A stretch of 64,000 nt of DNA from UBA2033 sp035345875 (GCA_035345875.1 DAORDH010000002.1:1-64000), one strand, 5' to 3'; shown: positions 18,342 to 28,087, numbered from the stretch's first letter. A program made the numbers and translations. Notes: generated by a model from the sequence alone, not told the origin.

Positions 18342-18423
18342 TGTCATCCCCGAAATTTTATATCAGGGGTCTCTCGAAATTATCGTTATACATACTCCCG
18401 ATAAGGGGATTTCGGAAATGACA
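18342..18423. repeat. 82-bp imperfect inverted-repeat element (REP/MITE-like)
   Basis: The ends TGTCATCCCCGAAAT (18342-18356) and ATTTCGGAAATGACA (18409-18423) pair with 13 of 15 matches, and the inner arms continue to match (ATCAGGGG against CCCGATAAGGGG). It lies between two convergent genes and can form a long hairpin. Similar GTCATYCCCGAAAT ends are common in bacterial REP elements. Confidence 0.6.
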
Positions 18424-18503
18424 GCTTTATAGAATGACGGTTCGAATAATTTGTCAGTTGATTATGCCGAACTCACGTTAATTTAGATAGTTTCTAAAAG
18501 AAA

Positions 18504-21209
18504 TTAACTAGTAGTAATAACTCCAATTGGTAGAGTAAAAACAAACGTTGAGCCTAAACCAATTTTACTTGTAACCCAAATATCTCCTCCTTGTTTTTGA
18601 ACAAATTCTTTGCAAAGAACTAAACCGAGACCAGTTCCTTTTTCAGAATTAGTTCCTAACTTGGTAAATTTTGAGTCAATTCGAAATAACTTTTCAATGT
18701 TCTCCTCTTCAATTCCGATCCCGTGATCAGTAATTGAAATTTCTAAATAATTATAAACTATTTTTGTTCGAAGTATTATTTCTCCATTGATATAACTGAA
18801 TTTGATAGCGTTAGTGAGTAAATTACGAAGAATTGCTTCAGTCATAGAAGAATCAGCTAAGACTTTAGGGCTGTCTTTTATATCTGTTTTTATAGATATA
18901 TTTTTCTTAAATGCATTTACACTAACGACCTGAAGAGCTGAATAAATAATGGAATCAAGAGAAATAATATTTGGGGAAAATTGAATTTCACCGGTTTGAC
19001 TCTTTGCCCATTGCATTAGATTTTCTAGAAGAGCATAGGCTGATTTAGAAGCAGTTAGAATTAAATGGGCAATCCTTTGATTTTCTTTTGCTGTCTGAGT
19101 TGATTCGAGACTTGATTTCGTTTCAAGCATTTCGGCAAGACCTGAGATTCCTGTAAATGGGTTACGTAAGTCATGTGCTATAATATTGAAAAACTTATCT
19201 TTTGTAGCATTTAACTTTTCTAATGTTTTTAGATAAGCTTTGTTTTTTTCTTCTGTTATTTTAAAATCAGTAATATCAGAAAAGATAGCAATATGATAGT
19301 GAGTATCGATGTCCTCAATATTAAACGGAACATAGTTTACATTTACCCAAAGAATACTTTTATCTTTTCGAAAACATCTTATTTCCATTGAGATAAGAGA
19401 TATACTCGGATCTAAGAATAAACGAAATTTATCTAGGTTTTGTAATAGATCATCTGGATAAATAATTTCTTGAAACGTTAGGTTCTTTATTTCATCAGTA
19501 GAGTATTGAATTGTATCCAGAAATTTTTGATTTGACTGGATAATTTTACCTGACTTTGATTCAATAAGGATAATTCCAAGGGGTGCTTTGTCAAAAATTG
19601 TATGAAATTTGATCTCACTTTGTTTTAACTCTAATTGGATTTTTTTGTCTGGATCAATGTCTCTAGCAATGATCATGACTCCGACTGTTTCATTGTTCTC
19701 GTTTTTAACAGGGGCATATTGCAGAAAAAACCAGTTTTTTTGCCTTCTGTATCTATAAACTCTTTCTATGGTGACAATCTTTCCATCCAAAGCAATACCG
19801 AAATTTTCCTCGAAATCGGCTAAGTCACCACTTTCTAAGAAATTCCTCATATCCAAGTCATGATACAAATCAATTCCAAAAATATTTTTAATATAGAGTT
19901 TTGCAAGTAGGTTAAAAAATTGAACTTTATGCTTATGATTTAAAAACAAAATAGCATCTGTGCTATTATCTAAAACAGCTTTCATATTTGCTTCAGAGAT
20001 TCGAAGAGTATCTTCTATTTTTTTTCGATCTGTAATATCAATAAAACTAATAACGATTTCTAAAATATTGTTAGTCTTATCTAAAATAGGAAAGCCATTT
20101 ACATTAACCCAAACAATATCTCTTGTTCTTTTTCGATAAATCCCAAAAACTTTATTCTGAATCGGTTTTTTAGTTTTTAGAATTTGATGAATAGGATACA
20201 AATCTTGTGGACAAAGGGTATTATCCTCCAATATAAAATGCCATTCGGGATCACTACTTTTCTTTCCTAAAAACTCATGCTTGACTTCACCCAAAAGTTC
20301 GGATGCCCTCTCATTCATCATGAGAATGGAAGTGTCCGGTGAATGAACGACAGTTCCTACATTTAAATTGTCAAATAACCCACGATATCTTGCTTCGCTT
20401 CGAATTAAATCGATTTCAATTTTTTTCTGAGAGGTTATATCGCGACACATTACTAGAAATCTTGGACTATCTAGATAATTTTGAATTTTTCTAGAAACAG
20501 ACATTTCAAAAGATTTTAGATTTTGCCCAATCTCTAAATCATATTGAACACCAAATGTATGACCATGTTCATTTGCATGGCGAATTGCATTCATACAAAG
20601 ACCAGCTACATTAGGAGGCAATAATTCGTTAACCTGCTTCCCGATAATCTTATCAGCTGGGAAATACAATAAGTCTTTTCTTTTGGAATGAAATGTGAAA
20701 ACTTTACCTTCTAAATCTACATCAAAGAGAAGCTCTGGAATTGCCTCTAGGATACTAAGTAGATCAGCTTGAACAGAAAGAGAAGTAAGTTCGAGCATTT
20801 TCATTTCTGTGATGTCGATTGCCGTTACAATACATTTGCCATTTTCTGCAACGCCTTCTAGTTTTAGAAATTTTATTTTATAATTGGAAACCATGATTCG
20901 AACTTCACAGTTTTTGAGTGAATTTGTATTATGTATACTTTCTAAAAATTCATCGAAGCTAAAGAGACTATCGGATGTGATCAGACTGCGAATATTTCGA
21001 CCAGTCATTTCATTAGAATCCATAGAGATTAAATTAGAAAAATTTTTATTTATAAACGTTATATGACCTTCTCTATCTAAAATTAGAAGTGGAAAGGGAG
21101 AAAGGTCATAGATTTCTTGAAAATGTAAATCATGCTTACTGAAATTAATTGGATTGTCTGAGGGTAAAATATTTTCTTCATTCATAAGTCTAACATTTAT
21201 CAAGGACAC
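18504..21209 (-). CDS. Multi-PAS sensor histidine kinase
   Basis: A 901-residue soluble kinase with no membrane span. At least five PAS-type modules are visible (starting near residues 33, 150, 280, 405 and 535: YDLSPFPLLILDREGHITFI, LSILEAIPELLFDVDLEGKV, RYRGLFDNLNVGTVVHSPDT, MKAVLDNSTDAILFLNHKHK, KFHTIFDKAPLGIILIESKS). The phospho-acceptor box is FFNIIAHDLRNPFTGISGLA, and the ATPase has NLLTNAIKFS, DHGIGIEEEN and GTGLGLVLCKEF. It has no receiver, so it must act on a separate regulator. ATG codons at 21209 and 21185 are both possible. It is a stand-alone gene. Confidence 0.88.
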   Translation of the reverse strand: MSLINVRLMNEENILPSDNPINFSKHDLHFQEIYDLSPFPLLILDREGHITFINKNFSNLISMDSNEMTGRNIRSLITSDSLFSFDEFLESIHNTNSLKNCEVRIMVSNYKIKFLKLEGVAENGKCIVTAIDITEMKMLELTSLSVQADLLSILEAIPELLFDVDLEGKVFTFHSKRKDLLYFPADKIIGKQVNELLPPNVAGLCMNAIRHANEHGHTFGVQYDLEIGQNLKSFEMSVSRKIQNYLDSPRFLVMCRDITSQKKIEIDLIRSEARYRGLFDNLNVGTVVHSPDTSILMMNERASELLGEVKHEFLGKKSSDPEWHFILEDNTLCPQDLYPIHQILKTKKPIQNKVFGIYRKRTRDIVWVNVNGFPILDKTNNILEIVISFIDITDRKKIEDTLRISEANMKAVLDNSTDAILFLNHKHKVQFFNLLAKLYIKNIFGIDLYHDLDMRNFLESGDLADFEENFGIALDGKIVTIERVYRYRRQKNWFFLQYAPVKNENNETVGVMIIARDIDPDKKIQLELKQSEIKFHTIFDKAPLGIILIESKSGKIIQSNQKFLDTIQYSTDEIKNLTFQEIIYPDDLLQNLDKFRLFLDPSISLISMEIRCFRKDKSILWVNVNYVPFNIEDIDTHYHIAIFSDITDFKITEEKNKAYLKTLEKLNATKDKFFNIIAHDLRNPFTGISGLAEMLETKSSLESTQTAKENQRIAHLILTASKSAYALLENLMQWAKSQTGEIQFSPNIISLDSIIYSALQVVSVNAFKKNISIKTDIKDSPKVLADSSMTEAILRNLLTNAIKFSYINGEIILRTKIVYNYLEISITDHGIGIEEENIEKLFRIDSKFTKLGTNSEKGTGLGLVLCKEFVQKQGGDIWVTSKIGLGSTFVFTLPIGVITTS

Positions 21210-21398
21210 CGTTTTTTTACGGCTATCAGCCTTTTCTAATCTTCACGATTTAAACTGCAAGAGTTTTACCAAATGTTTTCCCTAAGTATATAAAATTTTT
21301 TTAAAATAATTGTTACTGTAGATCTTTTCTTCATTATTAAGTAAATATACTGAATTATATCACACTTCTACCTGTATTTATTCTGTAAAATAATTAAA

Positions 21399-21425
21399 CA
21401 TAACGTTTAAAAATTAAACGTTATG
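21399..21425. promoter_or_regulatory. Perfect 12-bp inverted repeat (operator or hairpin)
   Basis: CATAACGTTTAA (21399-21410), a 3-base gap, then TTAAACGTTATG (21414-21425). The two-fold symmetry is perfect. There is no T-run after it, so a protein-binding site or a structured leader is more likely than a terminator. It lies about 190 bases upstream of the kinase gene (minus strand). Confidence 0.45.
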
Positions 21426-21795
21426 TGAATTGGAATCATTATTAATGTATTAGAAGGAATCTATGGCTAATAGAAGTTATGCGATCGAGAATGAATATCA
21501 ATTCAATAATTACTTTGCGTTCAGTCTATTTAGATTTTGTAAATATTTCCCCCTCTCTAAGCTAGATAAATATTACTAATTTAAAAATATCGGAATCAAT
21601 CTACTCTAAATAGATTTTTCGCATATCGCTTTTCTTTAAAATATTTCACTGAAACTTTTTATTGAGTCAAAATATAGAAAACTATACATTGTATATTTTA
21701 TAAGTTCCTTAAAGATAATTACTATTACTTAGTTTAAATCTTTCTTATTTGCTCTACTTTTTCGTGAAACCCGGCATTCCTCCTACTCACCACAG

Positions 21796-21830
21796 ATCAG
21801 AATCGGAGTTCCGACAAGATCGATTCTGAT
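21796..21830. repeat. 10-bp inverted repeat in a GC-richer patch
   Basis: ATCAGAATCG (21796-21805) and CGATTCTGAT (21821-21830) with a 15-base loop containing GAGTTCCGAC. It forms a stable hairpin with no T-run. GAGTTCC-type loops recur in Leptospira noncoding DNA, so it may be a degenerate member of such a repeat. Confidence 0.4.
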
Positions 21831-22156
21831 AAGCTTAAAAACCCTTCTTCATAAAGAAAATACAACTTTTTCCTTGCAAAGCGTGTTCAAACATTTATCC
21901 TTTTTAGAACTCTATTCTTGATGCTTTCTTCCGAAATATAAACCTTCTCCAGAATAATTACCCCGCCCCAAAAGAAACATTTGCATCTTTTCACTATTTT
22001 TTATATCGAAATTCCTTTTTTTATAAAAAGCGCGCTCACAATCTGCAAAATTTTCCCCTATATAGATAGATCTCTTGTATAATTCAATCTCCTTGCTTTT
22101 GATAAAAAGAAATCTTTGAAAATTTTTTTCAAGAGAGTCACAACTAATTTTTCAAT

Positions 22157-22161
22157 GGAGG
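22157..22161 (+). promoter_or_regulatory. Ribosome binding site that sets the DUF1564 start
   Basis: GGAGG at 22157-22161 lies 5 bases before the ATG at 22167. It overlaps an earlier in-frame ATG (22155), so the later ATG is the better start. Confidence 0.6.
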
Positions 22162-22166
22162 ATGCA

Positions 22167-22691
22167 ATGGTTCATAGCCAAAATAATTCTTTTTCAAATC
22201 GTAAAATTGAATTTCCTAGAAATGACTTTCAGTCTTCCGATTTCAGCTCTACCCTTTTAATTCCAAGTCAACACTTTCTCATTTTCCAAGAAAAGATTGC
22301 CAAGCATAAAGGTATACGTTCCTATATCGCCTATCTTCTCGTAAAATATCAACTTGCCATTTCAAATGGTATGATTCCTGGCTACTCAAAAGTAACTACC
22401 AAATACCAGGAAAAAGGACAGAATCTTCACAAGGTTGCCTTTCGACCGCGACCACAAGACTGGGCAGAATTAAAACTTTATAGAATCAGCTTTGGTATGT
22501 CTATCTCAGCCTTTATCATTTACTTACTCATAGCCGACTCTGTTGATTTTGCAGAAACCGTCTCGAAATACTTAGAGAGCGTCGGAATTTCGTCTACCCC
22601 AAATTTAGATCTATGCTCTAAAGTATATCTTTATAACAGTAAGTCTATCTACACAATTATTTTTCAATATCGAGAGAGTCGAGATCATTAA
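22167..22691 (+). CDS. DUF1564 family protein
   Basis: A 174-residue protein of the DUF1564 family, a set of paralogues I know from Leptospira genomes. The family core is unmistakable: FRPRPQDWAELKLYRISFGM followed by SISAFIIYLLIADSVDFAE. Function unknown; the short helical core near the C-terminus suggests a DNA- or partner-binding module of ribbon-helix-helix type, but this is a guess. The GGAGG site fixes the start at 22167. Its last 4 bases overlap the convergent hemW gene. It sits alone after a large AT-rich gap, which fits its usual scattered distribution. Confidence 0.85.
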   Translation: MVHSQNNSFSNRKIEFPRNDFQSSDFSSTLLIPSQHFLIFQEKIAKHKGIRSYIAYLLVKYQLAISNGMIPGYSKVTTKYQEKGQNLHKVAFRPRPQDWAELKLYRISFGMSISAFIIYLLIADSVDFAETVSKYLESVGISSTPNLDLCSKVYLYNSKSIYTIIFQYRESRDH

Positions 22692-23848
22692 CTATTTACC
22701 AATTCACTCACTTGTAAGATTAAATCATCCAAGCGGATAATCGCATTTTGTCGCCACTGAAAAATACCTTGTTTATAGGTGCAAAGGTCTTGCGTTTGCC
22801 AGATGCTTATTAATTTCTCAAGATCATCAACATGATCCGGAATCAAAATAAAGAAAGATCTCAAATCAATAGGAAGAAATAAACGAAATAAACACAAAGC
22901 GAGTTCATCTAGACTTTCTGACTTTTCATAATTTCGCCCGAATTCTCCTGAAAGATATTTCTCGATCGAACGGTGATTAAAATAACGACCGTTATCCGTA
23001 AACCCATGAGCACCTGGTCCGAGGGACAAGTATTTTTCCATTGTCCAATATTTTAGGTTATGTCTAGATTCTTCCCCTAGTAATGCATAATTGGAGACCT
23101 CATATTGTCGGAACTCCTTTTCTTTTAGTAATGTTGGTAGAGAGTTTAGAATTTCTATTTGTAACTCCTCATTTGGAGGGAGAGATTCTTTCCTTTTTAC
23201 TTTTCTATAATATTCAGTTCCTTTCTCCATGGTAAGACTATAGAGACTAATATGTGTTACCTTTTTAGAAATAGCATTCTGTAGATCCGACAGAAACATA
23301 TCTTTTGTTTGCCCCGGAATACCATAGATTAAATCGATACCAAATCTCTTTATCGGAGAAGAAGATAGTATTCTCAAAACAGAAGAATACTTATCTTCAT
23401 CATTATAACGATCTAGAGTAGCCAACAAGTTTTTATCAAAGCTCTGAATTCCTGCATTGACTCGATTCACTCCAAGATTAAATAACTGAACTAGTTTTTC
23501 TTCAGAAATATCTTCAGGGTTCATCTCCATAGTAAACTCAGTGTTAGGTGAAAATTTTAAATAAGATCGAACCCATTCAATAAAATCTTTTAATAAATCT
23601 AAGTTTGCTAGAGAGGGTGTCCCACCACCAATAAAGATTGTATCGAATGTATAATCTAGAATGGTTGGATCAATTTGAATTCTTAATAGAAATTCCTTTT
23701 TATAATTATTAAACAGAATATCTTGATTAGGTGGATCTGTTTTACCAATCCCTACTGAATAAAAATCACAATAAGAACATTTATGAATACAGTAGGGAAA
23801 ATGTAAATATAACCCTGCAAAGCCTTTTCTGTAAGTAGCAATTTCCAA
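22688..23848 (-). CDS. hemW: Radical SAM protein of the HemW family (haem chaperone, formerly HemN-like)
   Basis: A 386-residue radical SAM enzyme. The CxxxCxxC cluster site (Cys20, Cys24, Cys27; FPYCIHKCSYCDF) is followed by FIGGGTPSL, MEMNPEDISEE, NAGIQSFDKNLL and GIDLIYGIPGQT, and the HemW end region YLSLGPGAHGF. True HemN uses a fourth Cys right after the cluster (CxxxCxxCxC); here the sequence is CDF, so HemW is the better assignment. Start ATG 23848, two bases after the stop of the glycosidase gene, so the pair is co-transcribed. Confidence 0.9.
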   Translation of the reverse strand: MEIATYRKGFAGLYLHFPYCIHKCSYCDFYSVGIGKTDPPNQDILFNNYKKEFLLRIQIDPTILDYTFDTIFIGGGTPSLANLDLLKDFIEWVRSYLKFSPNTEFTMEMNPEDISEEKLVQLFNLGVNRVNAGIQSFDKNLLATLDRYNDEDKYSSVLRILSSSPIKRFGIDLIYGIPGQTKDMFLSDLQNAISKKVTHISLYSLTMEKGTEYYRKVKRKESLPPNEELQIEILNSLPTLLKEKEFRQYEVSNYALLGEESRHNLKYWTMEKYLSLGPGAHGFTDNGRYFNHRSIEKYLSGEFGRNYEKSESLDELALCLFRLFLPIDLRSFFILIPDHVDDLEKLISIWQTQDLCTYKQGIFQWRQNAIIRLDDLILQVSELVNS

Positions 23849-23850
23849 AC

Positions 23851-25563
23851 TTAATTTCTTTGAATGATTCTTGAAAAAATTAGCTCTGTGACTGGAATAT
23901 CTCTTGGTTTATCTGCATTCAATGCTGTATGGACTAACGCATGAATTGAATCCTTTGTTGGGGAAAATGAAAATAGGATCTTTACATTTCCTTGATTTGG
24001 CAATTTGAGAAAAGGAGAGCCATAGTGTAATAAAATAAATTGAATACTTGGATTTTTTTCTGCCAAGTTAGAAACTGCATCTAATTCTTTTTGATCTTTT
24101 GTGTCAAATACTAAGGTTTTTACTAATTTCTTTTTTAAAAGCTTTTGCACTTTTTTTTCTGTATAATAAGGAATATTCAAATCTATTAATTCGTTTTTTA
24201 CATTTTCATTTTTACAAACGTAAGCAAATTTTCTAGATTCAGAAATTGTAAAACTAGTAAAAGGTGTTTTATAACTTCGAATAGCTTCTGTTGATATCCG
24301 AGCATTCAATTCGGGAATATTAGCAATCTTTAAATCATTGTATCTTGCTGTGGATATTTTTCTCTTTTCGGTTATAAATTTTTCCAACTCTTCATCTTCA
24401 ATTTTTTTATAAGAATAGGAAGTATGAAAAAGACCATTTTCGATTTTTAAAGCAATCTGACGTTTTAAGCTTTCATCTAGCATGTTTTTACCATCTACAT
24501 CAAATTCTTTATTTTTAAGACTTTCTAAGATCATATTGTAGTAATGTGTTGTAGTATTTCCCCAACTAGTAAGAAGAATAATATCAGCACCTGCTAAAAT
24601 CGCAAGGGTTCCTGTTTTTTCATTCTGATAATTTTTAGAGATTGCATGCATTTCCATTGCATCAGTAAGAATTATACCTTCAAATCCAAGCTTTTTTCTT
24701 AGAATATCTGTTAGAATTTTTTTCGAAAGCGTTGAGGGATATTTAGGATCTAAATTTGGATAAACGATATGCGCACTCATCACTGCACGGGCACCCTCCT
24801 GTATTGATTTTTGAAATGGTATCAATTCAAATTCCAATAGTTGAGACTCCGTTTTTTCAATAACAGGGAGACCTAAATGACTATCTACATTCGTATCACC
24901 ATGACCTGGAAAATGTTTTATGACAGGGACTGCTCCTCCTATCCTAGCTCCTTTTTCATAAGAGATAGCTAAATCACCGGCGTCTAACGTCATACCAAAG
25001 GATCTTGTATTTATAACCGGATTCTCTGGATTATTATTAATATCCATAACAGGGGCTAATAAAAGATTAATCCCAAGATTATTTAGCTCATACGAAGTAA
25101 TTAAACCAACATTAAATGCATAGGCTGGATTCTTTGTCTGCCCTATTGCAAGCGCTCCCGGAAATCCAGTTACACCCTTTTCAACTCTCACAACTCTTCC
25201 ACCTTCTTGGTCTATGGAAATAAAAAGAGGTGGAGAGTTTAAATTTTTCATCTCATTTTGTAGCCCTTTTGTCAGTGCTCGAATTTCTTTTTTCTTTCCC
25301 AGATTCACACCAAATAAAATGACACCACCGGGTCTAACTTTTTGCAACTCTGCAATAGCCACCTCATCTAGATAATTTTTGGGTATAGCAATATGAATGA
25401 CTTGACCAGCTTTTTCCTCATCGCTCATTTTTGATACGATTTCTGAGGCATGCTCCAATGCCCTCTTTCGAATTTCAGTTAAATCAGTTGCAGAAATGGA
25501 AAAAGATATAATTAGAAATGGAATAATTTTTTTGATCTTCATAAGAGTAAGAAAATATTTCAT
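23851..25563 (-). CDS. Glycoside hydrolase family 3 beta-N-acetylhexosaminidase (NagZ-like)
   Basis: A 570-residue exported enzyme (signal peptide around KKIIPFLIISFSISA). The GH3 domain (about residues 40-370) has RPGGVILFGVN, ISIDQEGGRVVRV, APVMDINNNPENPVINTRSF, KHFPGHGDTNVDSHLGLP (the His/Asp catalytic loop of the NagZ type) and GIILTDAMEM with the nucleophile Asp. It would release N-acetylhexosamine from peptidoglycan fragments. The last 200 residues are a separate alpha/beta domain. ATG codons at 25563 and 25542 are possible starts. Upstream of hemW. Confidence 0.87.
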   Translation of the reverse strand: MKYFLTLMKIKKIIPFLIISFSISATDLTEIRKRALEHASEIVSKMSDEEKAGQVIHIAIPKNYLDEVAIAELQKVRPGGVILFGVNLGKKKEIRALTKGLQNEMKNLNSPPLFISIDQEGGRVVRVEKGVTGFPGALAIGQTKNPAYAFNVGLITSYELNNLGINLLLAPVMDINNNPENPVINTRSFGMTLDAGDLAISYEKGARIGGAVPVIKHFPGHGDTNVDSHLGLPVIEKTESQLLEFELIPFQKSIQEGARAVMSAHIVYPNLDPKYPSTLSKKILTDILRKKLGFEGIILTDAMEMHAISKNYQNEKTGTLAILAGADIILLTSWGNTTTHYYNMILESLKNKEFDVDGKNMLDESLKRQIALKIENGLFHTSYSYKKIEDEELEKFITEKRKISTARYNDLKIANIPELNARISTEAIRSYKTPFTSFTISESRKFAYVCKNENVKNELIDLNIPYYTEKKVQKLLKKKLVKTLVFDTKDQKELDAVSNLAEKNPSIQFILLHYGSPFLKLPNQGNVKILFSFSPTKDSIHALVHTALNADKPRDIPVTELIFSRIIQRN

Positions 25564-25672
25564 GACTATTTAGTCAGTAATATTTTAACTTAAAGATTGT
25601 TCTAGGAATTGTTTAAGGAGAATAGAATTATTTTTTTCTATATCGGATTTAGAGTTTTAAGACAGGGACAAA

Positions 25673-25696
25673 GACCATGAAATAAATTCCATGATC
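25673..25696 (-). terminator. Possible terminator of the paralogue pair operon
   Basis: On the minus strand GATCATGGAAT pairs imperfectly with ATTTCATGGTC and is followed by TTTGT. It lies 15 bases after the stop of the gene at 25711. Weak stem, so confidence is low. Confidence 0.35.
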
Positions 25697-25710
25697 TCTG
25701 TTGTAGTTTT

Positions 25711-26352
25711 TTAGAAACCTTCCAATTCTCTGTGAGACTTTTTATCCTTCTCATGAGCAGCATTTTGTAGATAGCCATCCATTTTATAGATAGATCCTAA
25801 TAAGTTTGTATCAATAGTTTTGAGTGTTCTAAGCTTAACGTCAGCTGAAAAATCTTTATAATTCTCTGCTGTTGTAACACCCTTCGCCTTTTGTTCTACT
25901 TTTTCTGTTATAATCTTAATACCATCAAAATTCCCAGGAGTCATATACATGGTTCTGTAAACATATATTACATTGTCTCTGAGTGACTTCTTTTTATAGA
26001 TGAATCTAACTTCTTTTAGTTTGCTACTTTCAAATTCATATTCAATGTAGCGCACAACGCTATAGTTTTGATGCTCTTCAAAAGTTGAAAGAGTATTTTC
26101 ATTTACAATTGTAATCACTTTTCTTAGTCTTTGATCATAAGTTACAATCTTGGTTTGTAATCTTTCAATCTCGGAAACTTTCGCATTAATAAATGCTTCA
26201 AATTCTTTGATACTATCCTGCAAAGCCTTTTCCCTGAGAGCATCCCCGGGATCAGCAGTCATAATCGATGCGTTACTCGCAACAGACTTTGCCTGAGCCA
26301 AAATTCCATATGTAAAGAATATACACAGTGTTATTAAAAACTTTGCAGCCAT
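25711..26352 (-). CDS. Exported coiled-coil / alpha-beta protein, paralogue of 26370-27047
   Basis: A 213-residue protein with signal peptide AAKFLITLCIFFTYGILAQA. A helical stretch (EKALQDSIKEFEAFINAKVS, then EIERLQTK) is followed by a beta-rich domain (YSVVRYIEYEFESSKLKEVR, VYVYRTMYMTPGNFDGIKII) and a C-terminal helix (LRTLKTIDTNLLGSIYKMDG). The upstream gene product matches it along its length (KVEQKAKGV / KLETKAKGI, TIDTNLLGSIYKMD / TIDTTLFNSIFRLD, ELEGF / QLEGL), so they are tandem duplicates, 17 bases apart. I do not know the family; genus-restricted envelope or flagellar-sheath proteins are possible. Confidence 0.72.
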   Translation of the reverse strand: MAAKFLITLCIFFTYGILAQAKSVASNASIMTADPGDALREKALQDSIKEFEAFINAKVSEIERLQTKIVTYDQRLRKVITIVNENTLSTFEEHQNYSVVRYIEYEFESSKLKEVRFIYKKKSLRDNVIYVYRTMYMTPGNFDGIKIITEKVEQKAKGVTTAENYKDFSADVKLRTLKTIDTNLLGSIYKMDGYLQNAAHEKDKKSHRELEGF

Positions 26353-26369
26353 AAAAATCTCCTTTTATT

Positions 26370-27047
26370 TTATAAACCTTCTAATTGATTTCTATTCTTA
26401 TCATTCTTTGAAAGCTGATTTCTTTGAATGAATGTATCTAATCTAAAAATGGAATTAAAAAGAGTTGTATCGATTGTCTTCAACGCTTGCAATTTGACTT
26501 CTGGTGCAAAATCATTATAATTCACTACTTCTTGAATTCCTTTTGCCTTCGTTTCTAGTTTATCAACAGTTACCTTTATACTAGACATATCATTTGGTTT
26601 AAAAGATACAACTTTTACGATTGAGTGCATATCTTCCATCAGGGATCTATGTTTGGAAATCACTCTAATTTCTTTTATTTTACTTCCACCATCCATCTCA
26701 TATTCAACATAACGGTATACGAGGTATTTTTGTGGTCCTGGTATGGGATGATCCTTTGGTTGCTCGTAAACAATTCGAATTTCCTTTTTCATTTCAGGAT
26801 TAAATTCTACAGCCTCAGCTTGTAACTTTTCAATATCTGAAATTTTCACAATGATCTCTTTTTCCAATGAAGCAATCTTGTCTTGCATTGCCTTAGCACT
26901 TGCACTGTTCGCGACTGGTTTCGGTTTATCTGATTTTTGCTGAACAGCTCCGATACCTTCTCCCTTGTCAGAATTCTTAATTTGATTTTGGGCAAAGAGC
27001 AACCCAGTAGTAAATATAGATATAACTATATAAGTCTTAAATAGCAT
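26370..27047 (-). CDS. Exported coiled-coil / alpha-beta protein, paralogue of 25711-26352
   Basis: A 225-residue protein. The frame is open to 27086, but the ATG at 27047 (MLFKTYIVISIFTTGLLFAQ) gives a proper signal peptide and follows GAGGA by 7 bases, so I use it. Mature protein: acidic start, a helix (KAMQDKIASLEKEIIVKISD), then a beta domain and a closing helix as in its neighbour. The charged turn KDHPIPGPQKYLVYRYVEYE differs from the paralogue, so the two probably bind different partners. Confidence 0.72.
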   Translation of the reverse strand: MLFKTYIVISIFTTGLLFAQNQIKNSDKGEGIGAVQQKSDKPKPVANSASAKAMQDKIASLEKEIIVKISDIEKLQAEAVEFNPEMKKEIRIVYEQPKDHPIPGPQKYLVYRYVEYEMDGGSKIKEIRVISKHRSLMEDMHSIVKVVSFKPNDMSSIKVTVDKLETKAKGIQEVVNYNDFAPEVKLQALKTIDTTLFNSIFRLDTFIQRNQLSKNDKNRNQLEGL

Positions 27048-27212
27048 AAAATTATCCTCGTCTATAAATTTATCGGCAACGGACAAACAAAAATATTGCC
27101 TAAGTAAATAAAAGTTTTCAATTCTTATTTATTCAAGGATTAAATTCCTTTCTTCATTTAAAAACAATTAAATACTCCTTGACCATTGATTCTTTTTTTA
27201 CAGTATTAAACC

Positions 27213-28085
27213 GTGAAATCACCAAAGAATTATTTTATCTTTCTCATTCTGACTTTTTTATGTTCCATTTTCCTTACTTCTTGTGAGAAATTGGCAGATG
27301 CAACGTTTTCAGACAAAGATGATATTGAAATGGGTGCCAGCTTAGATAAAGAAATACGTTCGAAACCATCTGAATTCCGTATTTTAGAAAATCCAGAATT
27401 AGAAAACTATGTACAAACCATTGTAAAACAATTAATTCGATCTCCCTTAGTAAAAAGGAAAAAAGTTTATAAATACAAAGTAACACTCTTAAATGATGAT
27501 AAAGCTATCAACGCATTCTGCACACCCGGTGGTTATATTTATGTTTATACAGGCTTATTAAAATTTCTTGAAAATGAGGCCAGTCTTGCAGCCGTTTTAT
27601 CCCACGAAATTGCCCATGCAGAAAAACGACATGTTAGACAAAGAATGCTCTCCGCTTTAGGAATTGAACTCATAGTTTCAGCAATTCTAGGAAATGGTTC
27701 ATCCATATTTCAGGAAATGGGCGTTAAGCTTGCTGGCACACTAGCACTCCTATCCAACAGTAGAGCGGATGAGTTAGAAGCAGATGAGTGGGGTTTTTTA
27801 TATTTAGGCAATAGTCCTTACTACCAAGGAGCAATGTCCTACTTTTTTGAAAAAATCAGCAAAGAAGAAAAGCGTTCAAGTGCTAGTAAAGCTCTCGAAA
27901 AATTGCTTTCTACCCATCCAATTCCAGAAGAAAGGTTAAAAGTAAATTCAGAAAGAATTAGAAAAGCAAAAATTCAACCACCGATTCCGTCTAACCTTCT
28001 TGAATCCAGATACAAAAAAATGATTCGAAAGCACCTAGGTGCAGGAGAAACACACGATGGCGAATCAATAGACGATAAAGGTTAG
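27213..28085 (+). CDS. M48-family zinc metallopeptidase, lipoprotein
   Basis: A 290-residue protein anchored by Cys24 (lipobox FLTSC). Zinc site HEIAH (residues 131-135) plus Glu near 187 in SRADELEADEWG, as in M48 (BepA/LoiP/YfgC-like) proteases. The substrate groove segment FCTPGGYIYVYTGLL is typical. Such proteases survey outer-membrane protein assembly. The start is a GTG with no clear ribosome site; the promoter should lie in the 165-base divergent gap before it. The next gene starts 2 bases after its stop. Confidence 0.88.
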   Translation: MKSPKNYFIFLILTFLCSIFLTSCEKLADATFSDKDDIEMGASLDKEIRSKPSEFRILENPELENYVQTIVKQLIRSPLVKRKKVYKYKVTLLNDDKAINAFCTPGGYIYVYTGLLKFLENEASLAAVLSHEIAHAEKRHVRQRMLSALGIELIVSAILGNGSSIFQEMGVKLAGTLALLSNSRADELEADEWGFLYLGNSPYYQGAMSYFFEKISKEEKRSSASKALEKLLSTHPIPEERLKVNSERIRKAKIQPPIPSNLLESRYKKMIRKHLGAGETHDGESIDDKG

Positions 28086-28087
28086 TT

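Larger units (their letters stand above)
21210..22166. other. 957-base gap, very AT-rich, no intact gene
   Basis: No gene is visible. It carries two perfect short inverted repeats (21399-21425 and 21796-21830, listed separately). The promoters of the kinase gene at its left end and the DUF1564 gene at its right end should lie here. Confidence 0.5.
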
